From Onchidella celtica (Eukaryota > Mollusca > Gastropoda > Systellommatophora > Onchidiidae), in the NCBI GenBank assembly GCA_963931925.1, contig OZ007570.1, positions 404,501-468,500 on the forward strand: 64,000 nucleotides of DNA, read 5' to 3'. Below, piece after piece: positions 62,001 through 64,000 of this stretch. Both the position numbers and the translations under genes were made by a program. The notes under the pieces were generated by a model that had not been told where the DNA came from, made no database searches, and saw only the letters and a program-made list of their open reading frames with translations. Each line of letters starts with the position of its first letter. Positions within the stretch are counted from its first letter, which is position 1.

Positions 62001-62303
62001 CATTTGCCCATAGGATATTTTGTTGAAATCTTCAGTTCTCTTCTGGATGAGGATAGAAAGTTGACCATTTCATCCCTTGTGAAGTCAAATGGATTTATAT
62101 AAGCCGTGTATTTTCCTGCATTTCAGGCAGAACAAGAAGATTTATTGTACATTCCAGTGCCGGGCAAGACACAGGAAGGCAAGCAAGTGTACAGATTTGG
62201 CAAAGCTTCAATTTACTATGATCACAATGTGGTGTTTATGCAGGATCCTACTGGGCGTTGGCTGCCGACTTCACTCAATACTCTGGCTGATGCAGCAAAG
62301 TAG
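13948..62303 (+). CDS. TFIP11, spliceosome disassembly G-patch protein (15 coding exons, 820 aa)
   Basis: Joined exons: 13948-14059, 20723-20889, 21576-21667, 22782-22839, 23027-23242, 23926-24067, 24743-25037, 30383-30530, 41946-42136, 46241-46437, 51770-51988, 53685-53891, 58572-58741, 59751-59822, 62127-62303. Every junction is GT-AG and phase-consistent. The product is nuclear. In known family members the G-patch recruits and activates the DEAH helicase DHX15/Prp43 to take apart the intron-lariat spliceosome. Visible parts: TIP_N acidic N-terminus with [12 protein letters not shown] (about 38-49); G-patch (about 128-175, with [20 protein letters not shown]); acidic/Lys-rich stretch (about 190-215); [11 protein letters not shown] (about 245-257); coiled-coil-like charged helix (about 300-360); GCFC/TIP11 core (about 380-680, with [16 protein letters not shown] and HPWLPLM); C-terminus ending [12 protein letters not shown]. 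The length is close to the human protein. Start chosen by match to the family N-terminus ([10 protein letters not shown]) and purine at -3. Confidence 0.96.
14060..14327. other. intron 1, 5' part
   Basis: No features apart from the intronic start of TFIP11 intron 1. The intron spans 14060-20722. Confidence 0.6.
14328..14581. mobile_element. MITE with 22-bp perfect inverted ends
   Basis: The ends at 14328-14349 and 14560-14581 are perfect inverted repeats (GGAGTTCCGTACTCGAGCGC at the left start). The 254-base unit has no coding capacity. Its interior (GAGGGTCTAGTCAGTTTG, CAGATTGACTTATCAGG) is related to 29008-29095, so the family has at least two copies in the window. No clear target duplication was found. 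Confidence 0.75.
14582..15430. other. TFIP11 intron 1, no further gene
   Basis: Contains an (ACACAGATACAG)-type patch near 14775 and short runs of A. No coding similarity recognised. Confidence 0.5.
15430..16875 (+). repeat. LTR-like repeat, copy 1 (fossil)
   Basis: Shares several blocks with 49670-51050 in reverse orientation: GGGAAATAACCTAATTAATA (15468-15488), AATTGTCTGGGTGAGTCTGG (about 16246), and AAATGCAGTCGAACACATA (about 16855). It has a TATA-type box (tgtatatatgcag, about 15866) and an AATAAA near 16760, as LTRs do. The copies are strongly diverged, so it is old. No protein-coding part accompanies it. Confidence 0.45.
16876..17280. other. TFIP11 intron 1, no gene seen
   Basis: No recognisable structure beyond short repeats. 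Confidence 0.4.
17281..17580 (-). mobile_element. LINE fragment, C-terminal zinc-knuckle part
   Basis: On the minus strand the sequence reads [20 protein letters not shown] then LYRQQRE. This CxCxxC...[10 protein letters not shown] pattern is found at the C-terminal end of many non-LTR retrotransposon ORF2 proteins after the reverse transcriptase and RNase H parts. A stop follows soon after, and the frame beyond it is not conserved. It is a short dead 3' fragment. Confidence 0.6.
17624..18300 (-). mobile_element. ~680-bp interspersed element, copy 1
   Basis: Related in reverse orientation to 52871-53566. Shared ends and interior blocks include CGATTTATCCCGGGCAGGGC, ACTTCCTGCGATGTGTTCAC and CCGTGCGCAAATCAT. 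No transposase seen. Both copies are in TFIP11 introns. I do not recognise the class. Confidence 0.6.
18301..20722. other. TFIP11 intron 1, 3' part
   Basis: About 2.4 kb without coding signal, with T-runs near 19270 and 19855 and scattered AT-rich stretches. The exon 2 acceptor is at its end (aacattcctcag). Confidence 0.5.
20723..20889 (+). CDS. TFIP11 coding exon 2
   Basis: Residues 38-93. Reads [12 protein letters not shown], then a Gly/Arg/Lys stretch, then [13 protein letters not shown], matching the family's G-x-WAxRDSDDE and vnFisaGlk blocks. The donor is the consensus AGT|GTAAGT. Confidence 0.93.
21576..21667 (+). CDS. TFIP11 coding exon 3
   Basis: Residues 94-123 plus two bases ([20 protein letters not shown] then [10 protein letters not shown]). 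This is the poorly conserved linker between the N-terminus and the G-patch, so the call rests on splice sites (ttgttcag| and AG|GTTGGT) and on phase agreement with exons 2 and 4. Confidence 0.78.
21875..22238. repeat. 28-bp minisatellite in intron 3
   Basis: About 13 copies of ACTTCAGTTTCTTTAGGAAA plus ACTCTGGC, some with CTATAGG. It starts about 200 bases after the exon 3 donor. Confidence 0.95.
22239..22781. other. intron 3, 3' part
   Basis: No further gene. A pyrimidine tract (cttttttccccctgtcattccag) precedes exon 4. Confidence 0.6.
22782..22839 (+). CDS. TFIP11 coding exon 4 (start of G-patch)
   Basis: Residue 124 (shared) to 143. [19 protein letters not shown] matches the family's dFGsWErhTkGIGqKLLqK at the start of the G-patch. 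The donor AAG|GTAAAA is phase 0. Confidence 0.95.
22847..22957. repeat. ~31-bp tandem repeat in intron 4
   Basis: About 3.5 copies of AGCATTGTCAATATGTCTTC plus AACATTTGTCC, starting 7 bases after the exon 4 donor and filling most of this 187-base intron. Confidence 0.9.
23027..23242 (+). CDS. TFIP11 coding exon 5 (rest of G-patch)
   Basis: Residues 144-215. [20 protein letters not shown] continues the G-patch; [20 protein letters not shown] then [20 protein letters not shown] follow, as in other TFIP11 proteins. Donor GAG|GTAAGG. Confidence 0.96.
23243..23925. other. intron 5
   Basis: Short intron with a T-run (23840-23858) ahead of the acceptor. No other feature. Confidence 0.7.
23926..24067 (+). 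CDS. TFIP11 coding exon 6
   Basis: Residues 216-262 plus one base. [20 protein letters not shown], then [17 protein letters not shown], matches the family's kkpkYsYKTveELka and [13 protein letters not shown] blocks. Confidence 0.94.
24068..24742. other. intron 6
   Basis: No feature apart from splice signals (acceptor ttatttctag). Confidence 0.7.
24743..25037 (+). CDS. TFIP11 coding exon 7
   Basis: Residues 263-360 plus two bases. [20 protein letters not shown] then [20 protein letters not shown] matches the family's lPELeHNLqLLiDlte.eIiqNDRqLqyErD block. A charged heptad-like helix follows ([20 protein letters not shown]), consistent with a coiled coil. Confidence 0.95.
25038..26247. other. 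intron 7, 5' part, repeat-derived
   Basis: No coding signal. A block at about 25830-25950 (GCAATCTTCAGATATTCATA, ACAAAGAAGAGTTCTAT) is duplicated at about 26535-26645, with the headless SINE between the copies. A G-run of about 20 lies at 26218-26237. Confidence 0.5.
26248..26447 (-). mobile_element. SINE, headless copy
   Basis: Reverse-complement match to the body of the SINE at 56149-56445: GATCGAGTACCTAGTCTTCT, CGGATAAGGACGAAAAA, GTTGGAAATCGTAAAGAG. The tRNA-like head with A and B boxes is not present, so the copy is 5'-truncated. Confidence 0.75.
26448..27385. other. intron 7, middle
   Basis: Contains the second copy of the duplicated block and an (AGATCT)n patch at 26950-26975. No protein similarity recognised. 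Confidence 0.4.
27386..27469 (-). mobile_element. MITE family A terminal sequence
   Basis: The last ~85 bases match the end of the family A MITE: GCCCAATTTTGACTTTGC, GCCCTGCTGCGACCCCACAG, hairpin CCACAG-TTTTTCTGTGG, ending ATGATATTTC. Sequence inward of it differs from the copies at 7248 and 58259, so this is either a related longer element or a chimera. Confidence 0.65.
27470..28819. other. intron 7, no gene seen
   Basis: About 1.3 kb without a recognisable feature. A CG-rich patch at about 27610-27640 (gctgccgcggcactcgcggcgggc) stands out from the AT-rich surroundings. Confidence 0.4.
28820..29381. mobile_element. foldback element with ~63-bp inverted ends
   Basis: Left arm 28820-28882 (GGATAGGTGGACCCCGGGGT, GTACCTAGC, then GGATAGGTGGACCCC again) pairs with right arm 29318-29381 in reverse. 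Each arm itself holds two copies of GGATAGGTGGACCCC. The interior includes a stretch related to the MITE at 14328-14581. A further partial arm at 29387-29428 forms its own small hairpin. No coding capacity. Confidence 0.75.
29429..30382. other. intron 7, 3' part
   Basis: No gene recognised. The exon 8 acceptor (tcactatttcag) ends it. Confidence 0.5.
30383..30530 (+). CDS. TFIP11 coding exon 8
   Basis: Residue 361 (shared) to 410. [20 protein letters not shown] then [20 protein letters not shown] matches the family's npLTLdEcariFetLqdkYYEEYrm.d.vdLAvAivyPL block, the start of the GCFC/TIP11 region. Donor TTG|GTAGGT. Confidence 0.95.
30531..31283. other. intron 8, 5' part
   Basis: No gene. 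A segment at 31223-31258 (GGGAGTGTGTG...GATGTCAGCCAATAA) reappears just right of the tandem array at 32042-32078, so the array is bracketed by a short direct repeat. Confidence 0.5.
31284..32037. repeat. 39-bp minisatellite, about 19 copies
   Basis: The unit contains GGTTGGCGGTTCATTGTTCA and ACCTGTTGTGATATTGCAT. Variants GGCGCC, GGCGTC, GGAGGT and GGAGCT mix at one spot. The period of 39 keeps several frames open on both strands for 260-350 codons; these are spurious proteins. Confidence 0.97.
32038..33221. other. intron 8, no gene
   Basis: Contains a stretch at 32399-32460 (ATGGCATTTATATAGCGCAT, GAGCTTTACAGAAAA) of a kind I have met as a dispersed repeat in invertebrate DNA. I cannot assign it. 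Confidence 0.35.
33222..33556. repeat. 18-bp minisatellite, about 18 copies
   Basis: Unit GTGTGGTACTGCAGGT with GTGTGGCACTGCAGGT variants. Open in many frames on both strands; no protein. Confidence 0.95.
33557..33713. other. intron 8, short flank
   Basis: Unique-looking flank of the LTR element. Confidence 0.5.
33714..33718. repeat. 5-bp target duplication, left (CTATC)
   Basis: CTATC here and at 40820-40824 flank the LTR element exactly, as the host-site duplication left by integration. Confidence 0.85.
33719..34899 (-). repeat. 3' LTR (1181 bp)
   Basis: Matches 39639-40819 almost base for base. It contains a reversed AATAAA near 33820 (atttattaaac), as expected for a minus-strand LTR. 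Confidence 0.95.
34900..34925 (-). other. polypurine tract of the LTR element
   Basis: On the minus strand this reads purine-rich (TTTTTTTGGGGTGGGGGATG) directly before the 3' LTR, the place of the plus-strand primer in LTR elements. Confidence 0.6.
35256..36140 (-). pseudogene. reverse transcriptase/RNase H part of the LTR element
   Basis: Minus-strand reading shows the catalytic FFDD variant of the YxDD box, FLGHIV, the [16 protein letters not shown] connection typical of Ty3/gypsy, RNase H motifs ([35 protein letters not shown]) and a terminal [11 protein letters not shown]. It ends the coding part, so RT/RNase H comes last. Part of a broken fossil; no function is claimed. Confidence 0.9.
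36140..36640 (-). pseudogene. integrase part of the LTR element
   Basis: The HHCC zinc-binding region ([28 protein letters not shown]) lies at about 36480-36625. A GPY/F-type C-terminal module ([30 protein letters not shown]) lies at about 36165-36290. This block lies between protease and reverse transcriptase, giving the copia-like order. The copy is incomplete. Confidence 0.88.
37050..37210 (-). pseudogene. aspartic protease part of the LTR element
   Basis: [14 protein letters not shown] holds the DTG active-site motif of retropepsins (about 37163-37204), followed by LIIGNVSRV further on. It corresponds to LRDSGCTTIGV in the fossil at 5.4-6.7 kb. Confidence 0.85.
37440..38679 (-). pseudogene. 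gag part of the LTR element (coiled coil, SCAN-like segment, two zinc knuckles)
   Basis: The region starts [20 protein letters not shown] and passes into a long Glu/Arg/Lys heptad stretch. A capsid-like region carries [12 protein letters not shown]. The segment at about 37860-38117 (FREQFRRAR ... [10 protein letters not shown] ... [20 protein letters not shown]) resembles the SCAN domain of vertebrate zinc-finger proteins, known to derive from Gmr1-like gag. Two CCHC knuckles ([14 protein letters not shown] and [14 protein letters not shown]) lie at about 37446-37548. Broken fossil. Confidence 0.85.
38680..39624 (-). other. 5' leader of the LTR element
   Basis: Non-coding stretch between the 5' LTR and gag, A-rich on the + strand. 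No ORF with family resemblance. Confidence 0.6.
39625..39637 (-). promoter_or_regulatory. primer-binding site, tRNA-Pro type
   Basis: Minus-strand reading TGGGGGCTCGTCC begins one base from the 5' LTR. It equals the first 13 bases of the tRNA-Pro primer site known from murine leukaemia virus. Confidence 0.75.
39639..40819 (-). repeat. 5' LTR (1181 bp)
   Basis: Partner of 33719-34899. I count about three substitutions by eye between them, roughly 0.25 percent. Confidence 0.95.
40820..40824. repeat. 5-bp target duplication, right (CTATC)
   Basis: Second copy of the host-site duplication flanking the LTR element. Confidence 0.85.
41085..41299. repeat. 36-bp tandem repeat, 6 copies
   Basis: Six almost identical units of TAGGCAACTTTGTCAGCTAA plus TGTCACTGGTCCCTTA. 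Low divergence points to recent expansion. Open frames here are spurious. Confidence 0.95.
41300..41945. other. intron 8, 3' end
   Basis: No gene. The acceptor attgttgctgcag precedes exon 9. Confidence 0.6.
41946..42136 (+). CDS. TFIP11 coding exon 9
   Basis: Residues 411-473 plus two bases. [20 protein letters not shown], later [20 protein letters not shown], matches the family's yFkeWdPL and aFhrLIWEvWmPfvR blocks. The exon continues phase 0 from exon 8 across the 11.4-kb intron that holds the LTR element. Confidence 0.94.
42169..42336. repeat. 24-bp tandem repeat, 7 copies
   Basis: Unit GGCTCAGTCACATGTTCATT plus GACG, beginning 32 bases after the exon 9 donor. Open on both strands; no protein. 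Confidence 0.95.
42399..44519. mobile_element. 2.1-kb element, family B (AGGTAGTYCAAACTG ends)
   Basis: Begins AGGTAGTTCAAACTG and ends CAGTGTGGACCACCT, an imperfect inverted repeat (11 of 15). Flanks TGTTTGAGC and AGTTTGAGG share GTTTGAG, a decayed 9-bp target duplication. Its two end regions match the 358-bp element at 54715-55072; the extra interior (about 42510-44300) is unique to this copy. Small minus-strand frames exist (43121-43333, 43799-44032) but I see no transposase motif. It may be a decayed parent or a copy with insertions. Confidence 0.55.
44520..45120. other. intron 9, no gene seen
   Basis: No recognised feature. Confidence 0.4.
45121..45870. repeat. possible solo LTR (fossil)
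   Basis: About 0.75 kb with a TATA-type box (gctatataaatatg, 45611), GC-rich palindromes (CTCAGCTTAGCTGAG, and GATCCGTCGCCCTCGGGCGCGGATTC in two halves) and CTGTTACT at both ends (45152 and 45851). This looks like an LTR or similar promoter-bearing repeat, but no target duplication was found. Confidence 0.3.
45871..46240. other. intron 9, 3' part
   Basis: T-run at 45901-45916, no gene. The acceptor (tcttccctgacag) ends the intron. Confidence 0.5.
46241..46437 (+). CDS. TFIP11 coding exon 10
   Basis: Residue 474 (shared) to 539 plus one base. [20 protein letters not shown] then [20 protein letters not shown] and HPWLPLM is the best conserved part of the protein, nearly identical to the vertebrate sequence. 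Confidence 0.97.
46438..46551. other. intron 10, 5' flank
   Basis: Short flank before the piggyBac relic. Confidence 0.5.
46552..48222 (-). mobile_element. piggyBac relic (1.67 kb)
   Basis: TTAA-flanked ends TTAACTCTTTCCATGCC and GGCATGGAAAAAGTTAA are inverted repeats with one mismatch. The minus strand holds decayed transposase pieces. An acidic/Ser-rich N-terminal stretch ([20 protein letters not shown]) lies at about 47710-47830. A C-terminal piece [20 protein letters not shown] plus [11 protein letters not shown] at about 47410-47520 matches the piggyBac 'YN..M.GvD..Dq..syY' block. Cysteine-rich remnants (RQCVYC) lie at about 47130-47200. Most of the DDD catalytic core is missing and there are several frame changes, so it is an internally deleted dead copy. 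Confidence 0.8.
48223..48886. other. intron 10, with a partial family B-like stretch
   Basis: A stretch at about 48370-48480 (CCAAACTGATTTTTCAAAAT, CTTTGGTACCAAATTTATTA) resembles the family B element at 54715. Ends could not be set. Confidence 0.4.
48887..49514 (+). mobile_element. piggyBac-derived element (628 bp) with transposase N-terminus
   Basis: Left end TTAACTCACTTGCGACGG, right end CCCAGTCTCCAGTGAGTTAA; the outer 10 bases are a perfect inverted repeat and both sides are TTAA. An ATG at 49118 opens a frame with an acidic start ([20 protein letters not shown] then [11 protein letters not shown]), the kind of N-terminus seen in piggyBac transposases; similarity stops by about 49260. 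This is a shortened non-autonomous copy that still shows its parent's start. Confidence 0.7.
49515..49669. other. intron 10, short spacer
   Basis: No feature. Confidence 0.4.
49670..51050 (-). repeat. LTR-like repeat, copy 2 (fossil)
   Basis: Reverse-orientation relative of 15430-16875 (shared blocks near 49690, 50135 and 51000). Strongly diverged; carries no coding part. Ends are approximate. Confidence 0.45.
51051..51769. other. intron 10, 3' end
   Basis: No gene. The acceptor ttgactttcctgcag ends the intron. Confidence 0.5.
51770..51988 (+). CDS. TFIP11 coding exon 11
   Basis: Residue 540 (shared) to 612 plus one base. [34 protein letters not shown], then INPHQQFLG matches the family. 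The donor G|GTCTGT is weak, and the sequence after it becomes tandem repeat within a few bases. Confidence 0.95.
51995..52560. repeat. ~29-bp minisatellite, about 19 copies
   Basis: Unit GTCACCTGTACACTTTCTAC plus TCACCACAT, with many small variants. It begins within about 10 bases of the exon 11 donor. Long frames across it are spurious. Confidence 0.95.
52561..52870. other. intron 11, no gene
   Basis: No recognised feature except a small inverted pair (AGAATAAATTTAGAGTTTCA near 52623). Confidence 0.4.
52871..53566 (+). mobile_element. ~690-bp interspersed element, copy 2
   Basis: Opposite-orientation relative of 17624-18300. Starts TACTAGCTGAGGTCCCCGGC and CCTGCCCGGGATAAATCG; ends near CAATTATATATAGAGA. 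No coding capacity. Confidence 0.6.
53685..53891 (+). CDS. TFIP11 coding exon 12
   Basis: Residue 613 (shared) to 681 plus one base. [40 protein letters not shown], then [20 protein letters not shown] match the family's end of the GCFC region. Donor AAAG|GTCAGA. Confidence 0.96.
53892..54434. other. intron 12, 5' part
   Basis: No gene seen. Confidence 0.5.
54435..54714. repeat. 28-bp minisatellite, left half
   Basis: About 10 copies of TGTGTGAGGCATGTGTGACT plus GTGACTTC. The array is broken by the MITE at 54715-55072 and continues at 55073-55215. Confidence 0.9.
54715..55072. mobile_element. 358-bp MITE, family B, 9-bp target duplication
   Basis: Ends AGGTAGTCTAAACTG and CAATTTGGACTACCT are inverted repeats (13 of 15). 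A perfect 9-bp duplication AATGTATGT flanks it (54706-54714 and 55073-55081). Nine-base duplications are typical of Mutator-like and some Merlin-like elements; the class is otherwise open. It sits inside the minisatellite, so it arrived after the array formed. Confidence 0.8.
55073..55215. repeat. 28-bp minisatellite, right half
   Basis: Continuation of the GAGGCATGTGTGACTGTGAC array after the MITE, with more variants. Confidence 0.85.
55216..55644. other. intron 12, no gene
   Basis: No recognised feature; perhaps the 5' flank of the transposase relic that follows. Confidence 0.4.
55645..56095 (+). mobile_element. BED/hAT-like transposase N-terminal relic
   Basis: From an ATG at 55645 the frame reads [20 protein letters not shown], then [20 protein letters not shown] and RKCKENGEA, with a stop at 55828-55830. 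Directly after, out of frame, CTICKCILL looks like the CxxC of a BED-type finger. From about 55845 [20 protein letters not shown] then [10 protein letters not shown] follows. Proteins with this 'W..KFkWeWL...d..gdfl.DFvrKc...geawCtiCk' pattern are N-termini of hAT-type transposases. Frame change and missing catalytic part mark it as dead. Confidence 0.5.
56149..56445 (+). mobile_element. tRNA-derived SINE
   Basis: The head GGGGACGAGGTGGTCTAGAG carries an A-box-like TGGTCTAGAGGC, and GGATTCCAAACC at 56201-56212 is a B box, spaced as in a tRNA gene, but no cloverleaf is kept. The body (GGATCGAGTACCTAGTCTTC, CGGATAAGGACGAAAAATTC, GGCAGTTGGAAATCGTAAAG) is shared with the headless copy at 26248-26447. 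It ends in an A-rich tail. Confidence 0.8.
56446..57610. other. intron 12, no gene
   Basis: GC-rich patches at 56450-56560 and 57470-57550 stand out. The second contains CGCGGTTAAGCGTGTCGGAC. No gene or known element recognised. Confidence 0.4.
57611..57895. repeat. same minisatellite family in inverted orientation, with a palindrome
   Basis: About 7 copies of CAGTCACACATGCCTCAGAC plus AGTGGT, the reverse complement of the unit at 54.4-55.2 kb. The last ~110 bases turn round (GTCTGAGGCATGTGTGACTG), giving a head-to-head palindrome near 57800. Confidence 0.9.
57896..58248. other. intron 12, 3' part
   Basis: No gene. Confidence 0.5.
58249..58258 (+). repeat. duplicated splice acceptor (TCTATTTCAG), upstream copy
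   Basis: This 10-mer recurs at 58562-58571 as the acceptor of exon 13. The two copies flank the family A MITE as a target duplication would. Confidence 0.75.
58259..58561 (+). mobile_element. MITE family A copy next to exon 13
   Basis: About 300 bases related to 7248-7540: CAAAGTCAAAATTGGGC, AGCAAACTAAAGAGAAGACA, CTTTGTTAGCAGCACCAAAG. It ends in the hairpin-bearing terminal repeat GCCCTGCTGCGACCCCACAG ... TTTTTATGATATTTC. The left terminal repeat is missing. The right end stops one base before the duplicated acceptor, so its T-rich end now supplies most of the exon 13 pyrimidine tract. Confidence 0.8.
58572..58741 (+). CDS. TFIP11 coding exon 13
   Basis: Residue 682 (shared) to 738. [20 protein letters not shown] then [14 protein letters not shown] matches the family's kFneALdiMNrAvs...ymqPGarENiAYlthtErR block. 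Acceptor tctatttcag; donor GAG|GTGGGT. Confidence 0.95.
58742..59006. other. intron 13, 5' part
   Basis: CA-rich patch at 58940-58970, no gene. Confidence 0.6.
59007..59706. repeat. 25-bp minisatellite, about 28 copies
   Basis: Unit GACTACAGCCTCTATACACA plus CTTGT, with TACCCC variants at scattered units. It fills most of intron 13 and ends about 45 bases before exon 14. Confidence 0.97.
59751..59822 (+). CDS. TFIP11 coding exon 14
   Basis: Residues 739-762, 24 codons. [20 protein letters not shown] then VERR matches the family's ...ssvPmnFKDLiEtk segment. Acceptor gtctccatag; donor AGG|GTAAGT. Confidence 0.9.
59871..60735. repeat. tandem duplication in intron 14
   Basis: Copy 1 at about 59871-60272 and copy 2 at about 60273-60735 share ordered blocks: GCTGYCAACTTT, ACAGACTCCTGATAT, GAACAATRTCAG, GCCTCCATGTGACT, ATAATGCAAAAGGAAATTCC. 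Copies are diverged and carry indels, including a C-run at 60331-60347 in copy 2. Confidence 0.75.
60736..62126. other. intron 14, 3' part
   Basis: A second diverged duplication: about 60838-60965 and 61725-61830 share CCATGTCCAYWTTG, CTAGTTCT, and CAGCTCAYRGGCTCT. No gene. Confidence 0.5.
62127..62303 (+). CDS. TFIP11 coding exon 15 (last)
   Basis: Residues 763-820 and the TAG stop. [40 protein letters not shown], then [14 protein letters not shown] matches the conserved C-terminal end of the family. Confidence 0.96.
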   Translation, partial: AEQEDLLYIPVPGKTQEGKQVYRFGKASIYYDHNVVFMQDPTGRWLPTSLNTLADAAK

Positions 62304-62905
62304 GGCTGATTCCTGTGCCATTGGGGGGGGGGGGGGGGGGGGGGGGAGTTAATATGTTTGCAGAGAGAGCTGTTGATTGGGTGAAAACAGGAATTTTCAA
62401 TGCTGTGACCTACTGAACTACCATTTTATGGGCAAAGTTTGACTAAATTTAGTTTGCAAAAGGAGCAAATTTGAGTGTTTTTTTCACTTTCAAAACCATT
62501 ATATATATATAGATATATATAGTTCCAGTAATAAATTTGGTAAAAGAATTCTGGGAAAATTTCCATCAGAAAAGACCATAACTGGAGAGTCATAGTAAAA
62601 ATTAAAAATCAGTTTGGACTGTGGATTGGCTCATAGCTGTTACATGTAATATTTAATGCGGTGGAAAATGGTTAAACCAAAAATGGGTAAACCGAAAGAA
62701 ACCAGGAGTCCCCAAATTTGTTCCTCTTTATTTTTATTAACAAACTAGCGCTAAACCGAAATAGCCCTATTATTAAACCGGAAAGAAAATTACTGGATTC
62801 AGTGACCAGTCCACTGATACGCCACAGGCCAAGTCAAATTACTGTACCATCCCTCCACCCCCCCCCCCCCCCCAAAGATAATTTTTAAAAAAACTGAGCA
62901 GAGCA
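62304..62905. other. TFIP11 3' UTR and downstream
   Basis: A G-run of about 25 at 62322-62346 follows the stop. A possible AATAAA lies at 62530-62535, inside a partial reversed family B-like stretch (about 62390-62640, CCAGTAATAAATTTGG, AAAATCAGTTTGGACTGTGG), so the true poly(A) site is uncertain. A C-run lies at 62858-62872. Confidence 0.4.
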
Positions 62906-62977
62906 TGCTTTGTTCTGAAGGATCCGACAGGCCAACATGGGAGCGGCAGCACTACAGGGGTAGGGAAGAGGGAGGGA
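62906..62977. repeat. 72-bp direct repeat, copy 1
   Basis: The stretch TGCTTTGTTCTGAAGGATCC ... GGGAAGAGGGAGGGA is identical to 63760-63831. The sequence right after this copy (about 62978-63190) is not repeated. Confidence 0.9.
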
Positions 62978-63189
62978 GGCCTATAATCTCGCTGGTCCAA
63001 AATGAGACGGCAGCAGACAAGACTTTGGGCACATCAGGGGTGACCTTTCGTGTGAAATGTATACTATGGCATCGGAGAGACAAGAGGGTACTAGCGACCG
63101 TGGACAGCGTAGTTCATGGCATGGTGTACAGTAACGGTAACGAGATCAGCAGGACGGTGGTTCTGTACTGTCCGTCCACTCATGTCTTT

Positions 63190-64000
63190 CTACTTTGAGT
63201 GTTAGTCCACATTCATCCAGACGAGCAGAAAGGAAATGGAAAAAAACAAAGTTACAAATTGACAAAGAAATATACATTCACCATAAGAAACTTGTGAATG
63301 ACACCATTCGGAAAGCTAAATGTGACTATTACAACTCAAGGTTTTGTGAAATTCAAAATTCAAAACAATTTTTCAATTTGTCCAATGATTTGTTGGGCAA
63401 ACAGAAAAGGATCAACCTGCCAACTTCAATAGAAAAGGAACATCTGCCTAATGCATTTGGGGACTTCTTCATGGACAAAATAGAAAAAATTAGAGACAAT
63501 TTAAGTAGTTGTGATATAACTAGTGAAAATTCTGTATTTGTTGGGAATAATCTTTCTTGTTTCAGTGAAGTTACCAGTGATGAAATCAATGACATAATTT
63601 GTTCTGCTGCTACTAAGCAATGTGAACTAGATCCCATGCCCACAGACTTGTTAAAAAAATGCTTACCTGATCTTTTACCATCCATCACAAAAATTATTAA
63701 CACTTCTTTATGTACAGGTGCTGTGCCAGAGACCTATAAAGTTGCACTCGTTAAACCTTTGCTTTGTTCTGAAGGATCCGACAGGCCAACATGGGAGCGG
63801 CAGCACTACAGGGGTAGGGAAGAGGGAGGGAAAGTTGGGCAAACAGAAAAGTTAAAGTTAATCTTGACTCAGAAAACTTGAAAAACTATAGACCAGTATC
63901 TAATCTTCAATTTTTATCAAAGATTTTAGAGAAAGTAATTTTAAAACAACTACTTGGTCATCTAAACAATAACGCTCTCTGTGAATCATTCCAGTCAGCA
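63190..64000 (+). mobile_element. LINE, reverse-transcriptase start region (runs off window)
   Basis: The frame reads SRRAERKWKKTKLQIDKEIY, KLVNDTIRKAKCDYYNSRF, later FFMDKIEKIRDN and CELDPMPTDLLKKCLPDLLP, then GAVPETYKVALVKPLL. After a 72-base interruption it goes on with LDSENLKNYRPVSNLQFLSK then ILEKVILKQLL. These are the spacer and RT block 0-2 of Jockey/CR1-type LINE ORF2 (CxlDplPt.llK, vP..fK.A.v.PllKk, NYRPiSnL..lsKilEk). The interruption breaks the frame, so the copy is dead. Upstream endonuclease was not found. Confidence 0.85.
63760..63831. repeat. 72-bp direct repeat, copy 2, inside the LINE
   Basis: Identical to 62906-62977. It sits in the LINE frame between the 'ValVKPLL' block and the 'LDSENLKNYRPVS' block, where no such sequence belongs. 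Confidence 0.9.

Noticed and set aside
62905-63198. Open frame of 97 codons between the 72-bp repeat and the LINE
   Set aside because: No recognised motif and it begins inside the 72-bp repeat; treated as unknown repeat-flanked sequence.

Overview
This is eukaryotic DNA, from an animal and probably a mollusc. A spliceosomal gene with GT-AG introns runs across three quarters of the window. Introns are repeat-rich, the sequence is AT-leaning, and runs of AGATCT/TAGGCCTA-type words recur, as I have seen in gastropod genomes. The species call is inference; the eukaryotic and animal calls are firm.

The only gene I can name is TFIP11 (tuftelin-interacting protein 11, the animal counterpart of yeast Ntr1/Spp382) on the + strand. 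I could place 15 coding exons between 13948 and 62303. Reading phase agrees at all 14 junctions. The 2463-base coding sequence predicts 820 residues, against about 837 in human. It opens with a TIP_N-type acidic segment, then a G-patch, then the GCFC/TIP11 region, then the conserved C-terminus. About 2.5 kb of coding sequence is spread over 48 kb. A separate terminal exon of an unidentified + strand gene lies at 1259-1675.

Region by region: 1-805 is a 24-bp minisatellite. 1259-1675 is the terminal exon. 1.7-13.0 kb is repeats: a piggyBac-like MITE, a nested cluster at 4.66-7.75 kb holding an LTR-element fossil with protease and integrase, a PIF/Harbinger relic, and LTR-like sequence. 13.0-13.95 kb is the TFIP11 upstream region. 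From there on the window is TFIP11 and its introns. Intron 8 holds a nearly complete LTR retrotransposon (33719-40819, minus strand, 5-bp target duplication). Intron 10 holds two piggyBac relics. Intron 12 holds a minisatellite split by a small transposon, a BED-type transposase relic and a SINE. The last kilobase holds the start of a LINE reverse-transcriptase region.

The most interesting points are these. First, the LTR element reads gag, protease, integrase, reverse transcriptase, RNase H, the copia-like domain order of the Gmr1 branch of Ty3/gypsy, and its gag carries a SCAN-like segment. Second, a small transposon sits against exon 13 of TFIP11 and is flanked by two copies of the 10-base splice acceptor; use of the upstream copy would add an early stop. 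Third, minisatellites repeatedly lie close to TFIP11 splice sites. The genes do not form an operon; the relation between TFIP11 and the mobile DNA is that of host introns and their residents.
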